From positions 2,388,001-2,452,000 of the forward strand of contig NZ_CP059400.1 in NCBI RefSeq assembly GCF_014109805.1: a stretch of 64,000 nt of DNA, given 5' to 3'. Position numbers and translations under genes: made by a program. The notes under the pieces were generated by a model. The model saw only the letters and a program-made list of their open reading frames with translations, searched no databases and had not been told where the DNA came from. This DNA comes from Legionella sp. PC1000 (GTDB lineage: Bacteria > Pseudomonadota > Gammaproteobacteria > Legionellales > Legionellaceae). Below, one piece after another: positions 1 to 8,469 of the stretch (its first letter is position 1; the number at the start of each line of letters is the position of its first letter).

Positions 1-976
1 TTAAAAGAGCACATAATGCAGGTAATAGGGCAGCTAAAACCACTCCCCATAAGCTACGGAAACAAGCAAAGAGAAAGAGATTGCTTGTAGTTGCTTGACA
101 TAACATAAGAATTAAACCGATTACACTGTAACGTACTAAATAGCGATGTACTAAAAAAATGTCACCTCGACATTGATCAAACTGACGCCCACACCATTCA
201 GAACTCACTAACATTCCAGCAGCAGGGAGAGAATAAAGCAGACCGATAAGAATTAAATTATGAGAAAAAGAATCGTTTATAAATAAAGACAATCCCGGAT
301 CAGGTAAAAACTTAATGATTTGAGTTAAGGTAATTAAAAAACATAGAAAGTATATAGGCTTCGAATCAACCAACAGTCTATTGGTTTTTTGATTCCGATT
401 TTTATCCGCTTTTTTTGGTGTTGCCGGAAGGTAATATTGCATAATAAGTGTTATAGCCAAGCAAATAGCCGTAGCAATCCCATATAATCCTTGGTAATTG
501 GTAACAGCTAAGATTATTCCTCCTATGAAACCAGCTAGAGTAGTAGCAATCGCCTTTATAGATTGTAAACGCGCCAGCTGTCGACTTTTATGATGCCATT
601 CGCAAAGGCTTAATGAATAAGTTTGCATGGATACAATAAAGCCTGCGAAAGCCCCCTGCAAAATACGAATGATTAAAATCCAGACGAGAGAATGAGCAAA
701 CATCATGGCCAGTTGGGTAACTACCAATGCCCAAGCTGCACGCATTAACATCGATTTATAACCATAACGATCGGCTGCAATCCCCCATACTGGTCCCATG
801 ATAATGTTCGCAAGCATAGGCAATACGAAACTGAGCATACTATAAAATACCACCTCCTGAAGTGCTCCTTCACTATGGGAGGCTATGAGCAAAGACAAAA
901 AGGGATTTGTCATTTCTAAAGCCAGGATCATAAAAAATTGACTTACTAAAATGAGCGGCTGAAGTGATTTAGGCAT
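1..976 (-). CDS. lbtB: MFS transporter of the legiobactin locus, probably LbtB (partial, C-terminus off the left edge)
   Basis: The start is an ATG at 976 that overlaps the last codons of lbtA (stop at 969-971), so the two are translationally coupled. The protein begins MPKSLQPLILVSQ and shows successive hydrophobic segments with MFS features, including a G-x-W-G-I-A-A-D-R-Y-G loop after the second segment, the typical place for the MFS signature. By family knowledge, LbtB of Legionella pneumophila is the inner-membrane MFS exporter for legiobactin. The role is inferred from the adjacent siderophore synthetase and the Fur sites upstream. About 325 residues are visible; the rest lies outside the window. 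Confidence 0.8.
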   Translation of the reverse strand, partial: MPKSLQPLILVSQFFMILALEMTNPFLSLLIASHSEGALQEVVFYSMLSFVLPMLANIIMGPVWGIAADRYGYKSMLMRAAWALVVTQLAMMFAHSLVWILIIRILQGAFAGFIVSMQTYSLSLCEWHHKSRQLARLQSIKAIATTLAGFIGGIILAVTNYQGLYGIATAICLAITLIMQYYLPATPKKADKNRNQKTNRLLVDSKPIYFLCFLITLTQIIKFLPDPGLSLFINDSFSHNLILIGLLYSLPAAGMLVSSEWCGRQFDQCRGDIFLVHRYLVRYSVIGLILMLCQATTSNLFLFACFRSLWGVVLAALLPALCALL

Positions 977-2705
977 AATTTCTGCTCAATGGATTTGTAA
1001 TCATAGAAAATAAATCTTCGTTTTGATTTTCATGAAGACGCATGGCCAGCAAACATTTTTGTTGCCAAGGTTCAACAAGCAATTTCGTTCGATGCCAATG
1101 ATGAATTTGGGGCTCAGTTTTAGTTCTAAGTTCTTCTAAAATATCATCGAGAATTTGTCTTACCCTTTGCCAAAGAATAGGCTTAGATAGCTCATAATCG
1201 ACACTTAAACAATCAATAGCATAAGCCAAATTACTCAGCAGATTACCATGTATAAATTTATTACTCAGTTCACTTAGTCCAGTACAGGTTATGGTTGAAT
1301 CTGGATGTAGTGTGGGTTTAATTACTTTCTCATAAAGTGGATGATTGCAAATTTTTATCCCTCCTAGATCACGTATTACAAGACCCGAAGGACGATTTGC
1401 TTGAAAAATAATTAATGTATTTTGTTGATGGGCTTCCAATGCAATCCCATAACATAACAATAGATGCAGCTGACTTGCTAAAACGCAGCGGCAATAATCA
1501 GTAAAGTAATTTACTGGATTACTTTTGCTGAGTTCAATGAGTTCGCTCAATAAAGATCTTCGACTTATAGGTGATCGTTTAAAGAGAGATGCCACTGGAA
1601 CAAGTTTTTGGTTTAATCTAATCCATTGCAACGGGTTTTCACGAACTATGAGGGCCAAATGTTTCTTTTCATTATCAGGAATCGAGGGATGTAACACATT
1701 GATACCAGCTAAATCACGAGCCAAAAATAATTTCCCTCTATAATATTGATTTTGTGCAAGTAATTCATTGAGCCATTGTGATAATGTAGATGAGTTACTT
1801 ACAGATGCAGGGGAAACCGTACGCAAAGATGAAGTTGTATGTACGCCTACAGCCAATTTCAAATGAGGACCATGTTTTGCGAGTGGCATCATGGTACGAA
1901 ATGACATCGAAGGTTTTGTTTGTTGGTATACTGGATTGAGTATAAATTGATGCTCCTCAACCAAGGGTTTTGCAAGCGTCTGTAATTTATTAGCCCACTG
2001 CCAGGGGTGAATGGGTAATGGGTAATAATCCTCCGATTTTAGTTTCTTTAATCGCAGGGATTCACTCCACAAACTGTATTCCTTGGGAAAATGATTGCTA
2101 AATATCCAATGAAAAACCGACTTTGAAGTCGAAGTAAATGCAAGAGAATGATGGATTGCTGCCCAACAAATAGTGACTTCTGAATTGAATTCAGGAGAAT
2201 ACTGTATAACTTCTCTACGGTTAAACCCTATTTTGGCACGAAAATTAGGATGGGATGGATGCCCCATACATCCCCATTGTTCTAAGAAATTAAGTACTTG
2301 CTGCTGATCAAATTGTTCGATTAGCCAAGACCACAAATTAGAATACCCCTTTGCCTGGCGTCTTATTTTTTTATGCCACTGGTATTGATATGCAAGAGCT
2401 AGAGCTTGGTTCGCAATGCTTTCATTTAATTCTTCATTTAATGAGTGCCAGTTTTTAAATTGAACCTTTCGATTTTTTGCATAAATCTTCAGGATCTCAA
2501 GATAAGTAGCAATAGATTGGCTCGTTACTTTTTTATCAATTAATCCTTCTGAAAAAGCCGCCCTTTTTAACCGATTGAAACACTGCTGATAAGAGGTAAA
2601 AAGAAAATGCTCCATTTGGTTGGATGAAACAGGAAAATCAGCATTCAATAATAATGAACGTAATTGAACGTTTAGCTCATTAATGTGAGAACTCGATAAA
2701 ATCAT
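969..2705 (-). CDS. lbtA: IucA/IucC-family siderophore synthetase, LbtA-like (legiobactin synthesis)
   Basis: This NIS (NRPS-independent siderophore) synthetase condenses citrate-type carboxylates with amines or alcohols using ATP. Family landmarks are visible: LPIHPWQW, S-M-S-F-R-T-M-M, a K-L-A-V-G-V-H-T-T-S-S-L-R-T block, LARDLAG, EAHQQNT and RDLGG, followed by the C-terminal FhuF-like region. The ATG at 2705 is preferred (578 aa) because a GAGGGTGG ribosome-binding site lies just before it. A longer TTG start at 2822 would read through a Fur box. It is downstream of lbtU and overlaps lbtB, as in the L. pneumophila lbt locus. Two Fur-type boxes precede it, so iron repression is likely. Confidence 0.85.
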   Translation of the reverse strand: MILSSSHINELNVQLRSLLLNADFPVSSNQMEHFLFTSYQQCFNRLKRAAFSEGLIDKKVTSQSIATYLEILKIYAKNRKVQFKNWHSLNEELNESIANQALALAYQYQWHKKIRRQAKGYSNLWSWLIEQFDQQQVLNFLEQWGCMGHPSHPNFRAKIGFNRREVIQYSPEFNSEVTICWAAIHHSLAFTSTSKSVFHWIFSNHFPKEYSLWSESLRLKKLKSEDYYPLPIHPWQWANKLQTLAKPLVEEHQFILNPVYQQTKPSMSFRTMMPLAKHGPHLKLAVGVHTTSSLRTVSPASVSNSSTLSQWLNELLAQNQYYRGKLFLARDLAGINVLHPSIPDNEKKHLALIVRENPLQWIRLNQKLVPVASLFKRSPISRRSLLSELIELSKSNPVNYFTDYCRCVLASQLHLLLCYGIALEAHQQNTLIIFQANRPSGLVIRDLGGIKICNHPLYEKVIKPTLHPDSTITCTGLSELSNKFIHGNLLSNLAYAIDCLSVDYELSKPILWQRVRQILDDILEELRTKTEPQIHHWHRTKLLVEPWQQKCLLAMRLHENQNEDLFSMITNPLSRNYA

Positions 2706-2801
2706 ACGCACCACCCTCTTTATTGTCTGATAGCTTAAGTTGTTATTTATTGAGACAACTTTCTGATTGCCCAGACCAAAATCATTCAAGACAACCAAAA
2801 T

Positions 2802-2820
2802 GAGAATCATTATCATTTGC
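2802..2820 (-). promoter_or_regulatory. Fur box 1 upstream of lbtA
   Basis: On the minus strand this 19-mer matches the classical Fur consensus GATAATGATAATCATTATC at about 15 of 19 positions. It lies about 100 bp before the chosen lbtA start. It forms a tandem pair with the box at 2830-2848; both carry the same 14-bp direct repeat TATCATTTGCAATA (2811-2824 and 2839-2852). Confidence 0.65.
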
Positions 2821-2829
2821 AATATAAAC

Positions 2830-2848
2830 GATAATGATTATCATTTGC
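2830..2848 (-). promoter_or_regulatory. Fur box 2 upstream of lbtA
   Basis: On the minus strand the site reads GCAAATGATAATCATTATC, which is 17 of 19 matches to the Fur consensus. It sits between lbtU and lbtA, so lbtA likely has its own iron-repressed promoter besides any read-through from lbtU. Confidence 0.75.
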
Positions 2849-2890
2849 AATAATTAGGAACGAATTTTTATAAAGAATGATCTGGAATAA

Positions 2891-3952
2891 TTAAAAATTC
2901 ACTATGAGTTGCAAAGCAAACGTATTTACTTTTGCAGACGACCCCACAATAGTCTTAGTAAGACCCGAGGCTTCATCATGGGAACTGTATTCATAATCTT
3001 TGAAATATTGAAATTGCGCCGTAAGATAACGTTTGGGATATGCAGCAAGACCTACACCGAGTCGCTTCTTTGGTATTCTTAATGCTAAAGCGTCATAAGA
3101 ATATTCGTAAAATCCAATCAATTTCACGGGAGTTTTCTTTATCATTAACTCATAACTGCTTTGAAGGCTAAAAGCTTGAGGTTTAGCTCCCTTCCTATTA
3201 TAGCTCAGTTCCGAAAGTTGGAATGGATGAACCGCGGTAACATAAGTTAAACTAGCGCCCGCTTTTTTATAATTTAAATGTACATAAGCAGCAAAACCAG
3301 GAACTTTGCTGTGGATGGTTCTCTCCAAAAAACCGCCAAACCCTTTGTTGTATTGAAAAAGCTGGCTATCAGCTAAAGAATATAGATAGCTGCCGCCAAT
3401 ATCATAGGTTCTTTTATGAATACCTACGTTTAAATTGTAATAAGGAAGAGAAGAGTAACTAATACGTGAGTAAGGCGAAAATATAGACACATTCATATAA
3501 TAATCTGCGTCGTAACCCATCACCGCTGTTAATTCATTGGTTTGCCCTAAAGCTTTTGTCAGAGGCTTGTAAATAAGATCACTTTTATAGTTGCCAAAAG
3601 CCACCCATTTTCTCCCTCCCTCAAGGTACCAGTGTGAGTTAGGAATTTTTAACTCATGATAAAGTTGATCAAAATAAAATTGTGGGTTGATGGGAGTTGG
3701 TAGCGTATTGTAAATCAGCAATCCTTTCGTTTTATTCCAATCATTAATTTGCAACTCAGAACCTAATTTAACGTTTGATAATTGCTGGTTAAGCAAATAC
3801 TTTTCTCCTTGAACTGCTGAGTTGGTCGCATTAAAAAATACATGCCCTTCATAGGAGAATCGTTTAGGACGCCATTCTAATACTGCAGGTTTTGCAAAAA
3901 CATGAAATGGTATCAGCAAAATTGCAGCAAACATTGCAATTATTTTAATCAT
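2891..3952 (-). CDS. lbtU: LbtU-type outer-membrane siderophore porin
   Basis: A 353-residue protein with a clear signal peptide (MIKIIAMFAAILLIPFHVFA, cleavage after AKP region) followed by alternating aromatic/hydrophobic beta-strand patterns and a terminal LQLIVNF, typical of outer-membrane barrels ending in Phe. In L. pneumophila, LbtU is the legiobactin receptor, a barrel without the plug/TonB architecture of ordinary siderophore receptors. The length fits that family and not a 700-residue TonB receptor. Position directly upstream of lbtA on the same strand supports the call. A perfect Fur-type palindrome lies just upstream. Confidence 0.8.
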   Translation of the reverse strand: MIKIIAMFAAILLIPFHVFAKPAVLEWRPKRFSYEGHVFFNATNSAVQGEKYLLNQQLSNVKLGSELQINDWNKTKGLLIYNTLPTPINPQFYFDQLYHELKIPNSHWYLEGGRKWVAFGNYKSDLIYKPLTKALGQTNELTAVMGYDADYYMNVSIFSPYSRISYSSLPYYNLNVGIHKRTYDIGGSYLYSLADSQLFQYNKGFGGFLERTIHSKVPGFAAYVHLNYKKAGASLTYVTAVHPFQLSELSYNRKGAKPQAFSLQSSYELMIKKTPVKLIGFYEYSYDALALRIPKKRLGVGLAAYPKRYLTAQFQYFKDYEYSSHDEASGLTKTIVGSSAKVNTFALQLIVNF

Positions 3953-3978
3953 GATTAATAAAAATTATTAAAAACGAC

Positions 3979-4023
3979 ATACATCCTAATTGATAATGAT
4001 TATCATTATCAATTAGGATGTAT
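3979..4023. promoter_or_regulatory. 45-bp perfect palindrome containing a Fur box, upstream of lbtU
   Basis: The arms 3979-3999 and 4003-4023 are exact reverse complements of 21 bp around a 3-nt centre. The core 3992-4010 reads GATAATGATTATCATTATC, which differs from the Fur consensus only at its central A/T position. It lies about 27 bp upstream of the lbtU start, the right place for a repressor operator over the promoter. The outer parts of the arms (ACATCCTAATT and its complement) go beyond a normal Fur site. Confidence 0.8.
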
Positions 4024-4370
4024 AAAAATAAATCTATTTATTGCTGGATTTATGATTAAAACCAGTAGAAACCGCTTTCAATGGGAGTTAGGGTTTAGAT
4101 CACTTAAATAATTTTTCTTGGACACTTGGATGGCCAGCGCCTACGTACCACAACTTTTTCTTGAGAGATCTCCCCCAAAATTTTTCACCCTACCTGCTGC
4201 GCTTTATGCCTAGAGATCCTCACAAAATTTAATCAAGGTAAAGATCATTTGTTGCTTGAATCCATCTACTCTAAGGAATGGACACCCTATATCGAAGTCA
4301 AAAAAGCTGTCATCCCTGTAGATGTAGAATAGGTATTTTCCTATTTCGATTTTGTGAGGAACTCTCAGGA
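4024..4370. other. Non-coding stretch upstream of lbtU with fragments of interspersed repeats
   Basis: No convincing gene is visible. Around 4300-4370 it contains a CTGTCATCCCTGTAG fragment resembling the short hairpin repeats at 8234 and 51677, and a stretch CGATTTTGTGAGGAACTCTC that recurs near 33863. Short open frames on either strand here run through the repeats and look spurious. Confidence 0.5.
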
Positions 4371-4467
4371 TTTATGCGCGGTATCCAGGAGATCTTACTA
4401 TATACAAAGAACTCAGGAGTAACCCAATGCATCATTCTGGATACCGTGCATAAAGCACGGTACGTAG
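4371..4467. repeat. Palindromic interspersed element, copy A (divergent)
   Basis: The left arm TTTATGCGCGGTATCCAG (4371-4388) and right arm 4437-4467 (CTGGATACCGTGCATAAAGC then ACGGTACGTAG) are inverted copies. In the right arm the usual stem ACCGCGC/GCGCGGT has become ACCGTGC/GCACGGT: both partners changed together, so the hairpin is kept. The left arm lacks its outer CTACGTACCGCGC part. Confidence 0.75.
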
Positions 4468-4946
4468 GCGCGACGCCAGAACCTTTTAAAGCACCCCAAC
4501 ATGGCAGCCAGCTCAGTACCTGATTTTTGTCCAAGATTATGGGGGTATGTCTTACCAATTTATCGATTCAGAATGAGAACTGGAATCCTAAAAAATAAAC
4601 GTACATTAGATAATTCACTAAGGTATTATATGTACAATAATCAAAGCTAATTTCGCTGAAAAAGAAGCGATAACCGTTAGAGGCAGCATCGCGGAGAATG
4701 TTATTAATAAAAATTTTTGAATGGATTTAACCTAATCATTTTCCTAATTGTAAAATCCATTTTGAACGCTCCTGATAAAAAATACATTACATCTAAAACG
4801 ATTTAGAAGATTTTTTTTTGTTGCAAAAAAATGCCATAATAGCCCCCTCAGTTTTACAAAAGCAATCTTGAAGCTCTGCTTCATGTTGTAATAAAAAATA
4901 TGAAACTGATAAACCCAAATAAACTTTAAAAAACAGGATGTTTATA
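4468..4946. other. Intergenic stretch before the secreted hypothetical gene
   Basis: AT-rich sequence with no supported gene. It holds the upstream region of the gene starting at 4947, including a long T-run near 4810 and a TTGCAA/CATAAT-like pair that is too closely spaced to be a confident promoter. An imperfect inverted repeat GGATTT...AAATCC lies around 4723-4760. Confidence 0.4.
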
Positions 4947-5771
4947 ATGAAAAAATTTTTTTGTTCCCTTTGTTTAAGTTTCAGCCTTTTTTCCAGTGTG
5001 TTCGCAAGCAACACTCTTGATTTATTAAACTCAGAGATTGCAAATATTCTGGTTCCATTTCAAAATCAAGCCACTGTGGCAAATCTCAAGTTTAACGCAG
5101 TAGAAATCAACAATGAACATGCAGCCAAAGTCGCTTTTAATGGGCTTTATCGCAAAATCGGTTCAAAAAATAGTTTCGAAATAAAAGTCGACAACCTCAG
5201 TTATGATTATGGCGATGGTACATCTCCTACGACTGTCCTAAAAGGCTCTCTTGGTCTGGATCTTACCAAGTTTTTAACTCGTGAAGAAAGCAATGAAATG
5301 ATTCCCAGTGCGATTGAGCTTTTAGAAGCCACTGTGAAAAGCTATACCGAAGAATATGGTGATGCAATTTTTATCAAAGGAGTAGTTACTTCAACCACCA
5401 AAGATAATGACGGCAATTACACTGGATTAACCGCATTGATCTCAACAAAGATTGATCTCAATAAACTCCCTGAAAATCTATCTCGCCAAGAGGTTATGGC
5501 CACCGATGCTTTTTTCTCAATCACCTTAAATTTAAAGACTGGAATCGCTGTTGATGCCTTTATCATAAGTAACCCAGAGTATTGGGGATTTCAGGACAAC
5601 CAACTTGGTTTGAAAGAACTGCTTGAACATCTTCTTGCCCGTGATAAAGAAGCAATTGAAGTTATCGTAAATGTATTTATGAATTTGGATTATATAGCTT
5701 CTAATATAGTCGAAATTGATAATTCATCATCTTGGAGCCTCTTCGCGAAGAAATTTATTACTTTGAACTAA
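4947..5771 (+). CDS. Secreted hypothetical protein
   Basis: A 274-residue protein beginning MKKFFCSLCLSFSLFSSVFASN, a standard Sec signal peptide with cleavage after VFA. The mature part is acidic and has no membrane segment, so it is probably periplasmic or exported. The ATG at 4947 follows AGGA at 4935-4938 at good spacing; an in-frame ATG at 4938 overlaps that ribosome-binding site and is less likely. I do not recognise the family; no enzyme motif stands out. It converges on dsbD, with paired hairpins in between. Confidence 0.75.
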   Translation: MKKFFCSLCLSFSLFSSVFASNTLDLLNSEIANILVPFQNQATVANLKFNAVEINNEHAAKVAFNGLYRKIGSKNSFEIKVDNLSYDYGDGTSPTTVLKGSLGLDLTKFLTREESNEMIPSAIELLEATVKSYTEEYGDAIFIKGVVTSTTKDNDGNYTGLTALISTKIDLNKLPENLSRQEVMATDAFFSITLNLKTGIAVDAFIISNPEYWGFQDNQLGLKELLEHLLARDKEAIEVIVNVFMNLDYIASNIVEIDNSSSWSLFAKKFITLN

Positions 5772-5790
5772 GAGGCTATAGAACAAAAGC

Positions 5791-5850
5791 TCCCGTATTT
5801 GCCAAGCATAATACGGGATGCAACTCCCAAGAAAAGAATCTGGGAGTTGC
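5791..5850. terminator. Two hairpins between convergent genes
   Basis: Hairpin one pairs TCCCGTAT (5791-5798) with ATACGGGA (5811-5818). Hairpin two pairs GCAACTCCCA (5820-5829) with TGGGAGTTGC (5841-5850), perfect over 10 bp. They lie between the ends of two convergent genes and could stop transcription from both sides, though neither is followed by a long T-run. Confidence 0.5.
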
Positions 5851-5866
5851 AGATTTAACGGGCATG

Positions 5867-7177
5867 TTACTTCCGGAATTGCTCCAATAATTGCAAGGTC
5901 TTTTCTTTAGATATCCGTCCAACAGAGCTTAAATTAGTCAGTTGTTGCCCTTGTTTATCATAAAATAGCATCGTGGGGATACCATAAATGTGAAACGCTT
6001 GACGAATCTTGGCTACTGCATCTGTTTTTTCGCTGATATCAACCCGAAGACTTACTAAGTCTTGCATCGCATCGATGACTGCAGCTTGGTTAAAAACATA
6101 CTTATCCATAGCCTGACAATCACTACACCACCCAGCAAAAAACTCGATAAAAACGCGCTTGTTGTTTGCCTTTGCTTCAGCTAATTTAGCATTGACCTCT
6201 TCAAGACTATGCACCATTAGGAATGGAGCATGTTTTACTGATTGAACAAGTGGAGCAGGTTGGAATGCTTGGTAAGCTAAAGCCCCTGCCCCCATCATGG
6301 CTAACAAAGCCACACCTTGTAACAATCGCCCCCCCAAATGATGTTCCTGACGAAATGCACCAAAAACCCATGCAGCGATAAGTAAGACTATAGCCCACAG
6401 CACATCAATCCAAAATGGTGGCACAACACGGCTTAATAACCAAACAGCCATGGCAAACATCATGATAGCAAAAACTTGTTTGATGCGAACCATCCAAGGT
6501 CCAGAGTTTGGTAAAAAACGCCCATAACCGGCTCCGACAAGCAGCAAGGGTAATCCCATTCCCAAAGCTAAAACAAAAAGCAACAAACCGCCTTGAGCAA
6601 CATGTTTGCTTTGAGCAATATACGTTAGAATACCAATTAAGGGTGCCGTGACACACGGAGATACAACCAAAGTTGACAAAGACCCCATCAAAGTTGCTGA
6701 GATAACACCATGTCGACGTGATTTTTTGAGGGTAAACCGTGTGAAAATTGACAATCGTAATTCAAAAATACCCAACAACCATAAGGCCATTAAAGTAAAT
6801 AAAATACTGAAACCCCCAATAATCATCGGCTGCTGCATTAAAGTTTGTACCGTTGAACCAAACCATGCTGCCAACATTCCCGCTACAGCATATGTGACTG
6901 CCATACCCATTACATAGCCTAAAGATAATTTAAAGGCATGGCGTCCTGTACTGGCTCCTTGTCCTGTGATAATACTGGATAGGATCGGTACCATAGGCAA
7001 AACACAGGGGGTAAACGCCAACAAAACACCGAGGCCAAAGAAGGCAGCCAAATAAAAAATCGGACTATGATTTTGAATAAACATCATTGCATCGACTGGA
7101 TTAGCGCTGCTAAAACCCGCAGCAAAAACAGAAGATGAGGTGAATGTCATCAATAATGACAAAATTATTTTTTTCAT
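5867..7177 (-). CDS. Short DsbD-type thiol:disulfide interchange protein
   Basis: DsbD-family proteins carry electrons from cytoplasmic thioredoxin across the inner membrane to periplasmic targets. Visible here: signal peptide (1-20), a CcdA-like membrane domain with FTPCVLP (Cys58) and VSPCVTAP (Cys175), eight or so hydrophobic segments, then a C-terminal thioredoxin domain with the active site WCSDC (Cys351, Cys354). At 436 residues it lacks the N-terminal alpha domain of classical DsbD (about 560-590 aa). Start: ATG with GAGGAATC before it. A 101-residue membrane protein gene ends 45 bp upstream on the same strand and may share its transcript. Confidence 0.85.
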   Translation of the reverse strand: MKKIILSLLMTFTSSSVFAAGFSSANPVDAMMFIQNHSPIFYLAAFFGLGVLLAFTPCVLPMVPILSSIITGQGASTGRHAFKLSLGYVMGMAVTYAVAGMLAAWFGSTVQTLMQQPMIIGGFSILFTLMALWLLGIFELRLSIFTRFTLKKSRRHGVISATLMGSLSTLVVSPCVTAPLIGILTYIAQSKHVAQGGLLLFVLALGMGLPLLLVGAGYGRFLPNSGPWMVRIKQVFAIMMFAMAVWLLSRVVPPFWIDVLWAIVLLIAAWVFGAFRQEHHLGGRLLQGVALLAMMGAGALAYQAFQPAPLVQSVKHAPFLMVHSLEEVNAKLAEAKANNKRVFIEFFAGWCSDCQAMDKYVFNQAAVIDAMQDLVSLRVDISEKTDAVAKIRQAFHIYGIPTMLFYDKQGQQLTNLSSVGRISKEKTLQLLEQFRK

Positions 7178-7222
7178 TTTGATTCCTCTAATAATTATTT
7201 TTGAATTTAAATAAAAGAGAAA

Positions 7223-7528
7223 TCAAATAGGAGGACGATATATTTCATCCCGAGGAGAGTTATATTTTGAGAAAACAAGTAAAAAACCAAGCAAACCAAT
7301 GAGCCACTGTGCTATCCATTGTACTTTCAAATGAAATTCATCTTGAAGCCAATAAGAAGCAGAGAAACAGCCGTTATTCATAGCTTGCTGAACAGAGCAA
7401 GGAGTTAGCGCAAAAGAAAGAGCAGCAGGTGCACCCACACGTTTATTTAGGCAAGTTGGCATCTTGAGTGGCGCAAGAAAGAGAGCACTCATGAGTAACA
7501 ACAGAATTAGCGAACGATATTTGCTCAT
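7223..7528 (-). CDS. Small Cys-containing membrane protein upstream of the dsbD homologue
   Basis: A 101-residue protein with an N-terminal hydrophobic segment (about 5-22) and a second one near 68-86 (WIAQWLIGLLGFLLVF). Between them, in the probably periplasmic part, are three cysteines (T-C-L-N, T-P-C-S-V and N-G-C-F). Family not recognised. Position 45 bp ahead of a thiol:disulfide interchange gene, plus the cysteines, suggests but does not prove a redox-related role or that it is a client. Confidence 0.55.
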   Translation of the reverse strand: MSKYRSLILLLLMSALFLAPLKMPTCLNKRVGAPAALSFALTPCSVQQAMNNGCFSASYWLQDEFHLKVQWIAQWLIGLLGFLLVFSKYNSPRDEIYRPPI

Positions 7529-7643
7529 TTGAACAACTTAACATAAAAAATACAAAGAAATCAATGTATGCAATTATGAAGTGATCCGCGCTGATGAATA
7601 CAAACATGAAAAGAATTCATTTCTAACTATTAAATTTTTATAA

Positions 7644-7678
7644 ATCGCTCAATGTCCCCGCGCGGGACATTGAGCGAT
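7644..7678 (-). terminator. Terminator-like hairpin
   Basis: Arms of 15 bp (7644-7658 and 7664-7678) pair perfectly around a 5-nt loop: ATCGCTCAATGTCCC with GGGACATTGAGCGAT. On the minus strand it is followed by TTTATAAAAATTT, so it fits as terminator of the gene at 7713-8066. Confidence 0.7.
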
Positions 7679-7712
7679 AAACGTGCGGATCTATTAGACA
7701 TTTTGTGAATAC

Positions 7713-8066
7713 TTAAGTAGAACAAACAGCTTGCAATTCATCTGATCCTAAATTAATAAGATTAATTTGAGTTCCTGATTCTGCACTCACAGATAAACTG
7801 CTGTTATTTTTTACTTTGATTAGGGTTCCTTGGCCAGTAGATAGTTTTTTCCCATTTACGGTACCGCTATTTTTTACTACATTAATTTTGATTTTGCTCT
7901 TAGTAGGGTGCGTGCTTTGAACCACACAAGTAGCATTCAATGTCCACATCGTATTATTTGCGAGCATCTTCGATTCATTGGGACTAAGTTTAATTGTTTT
8001 TGCATTGGCGTGGGAACAAAATAATCCAATGAGCATAAAAAAAGATAGAGTTAAAATCTTATTCAC
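7713..8066 (-). CDS. Small secreted hypothetical protein
   Basis: A 117-residue protein starting with GTG at 8066 (GGATG upstream) and a signal peptide MNKILTLSFFMLIGLFCSHA with cleavage near ANA-K. The mature part is about 95 residues, rich in Ser, Asn and Lys, and holds two cysteines (T-C-V-V and A-V-C-S-T) that could form a disulfide. No family recognised. It is monocistronic, with a clear hairpin terminator behind it. Confidence 0.65.
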   Translation of the reverse strand: MNKILTLSFFMLIGLFCSHANAKTIKLSPNESKMLANNTMWTLNATCVVQSTHPTKSKIKINVVKNSGTVNGKKLSTGQGTLIKVKNNSSLSVSAESGTQINLINLGSDELQAVCST

Positions 8067-8233
8067 GTTGCATCCTTAATGTCATTAATAAAAGTCATGA
8101 GCAAATATTGCATTCATAGTATATATTTTATACATTCAATATTAAGGTTTTATTAAGGCATAGTCCTGCTTCTCTTAACACCGGGATAAACCCATCTATT
8201 TTCCAATCATTAACCCTGACCCCACGACTTGTT

Positions 8234-8273
8234 GTCGGTCATCCCTGTGTAGGCAGGGATCCATTTACAATGT
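8234..8273. repeat. Short hairpin repeat (GTCATCCCTG...CAGGGATCCATTT type)
   Basis: The segment contains ATCCCTG and CAGGGAT around a short loop, followed by CCATTT. A close relative occurs at 51677-51711 (CATCCTTGCGCAGGCAAGGG), where the stem bases differ in a paired way (CCCTG/CAGGG versus CCTTG/CAAGG). It lies in the leader region before the gene at 8470. Confidence 0.55.
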
Positions 8274-8469
8274 ATACGAGAAAAACAAATTAAAAAATGG
8301 AGAAGACAATGGAAAAACCACCTTACTTGCATCAAATCCAGCGGATTCATTTGAATTATGACTATTTCAAACGATAGCTTCCCAGGAGGGTTTAGGATTA
8401 ATAGTTGCCATTTTATAGAATATTGCTCACCATAGGATTGTATCGACATTACCTTTTTAAGGCGAAAGG

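Noticed and set aside
2706-2822. N-terminal extension of the siderophore synthetase from TTG 2822
   Set aside because: It would translate through a Fur box; the ATG at 2705 has a good ribosome-binding site and gives the expected length.
4278-4558. Open frames of 81-82 codons on both strands
   Set aside because: They run through the palindromic repeat copy A and have no ribosome-binding site or protein-like composition.
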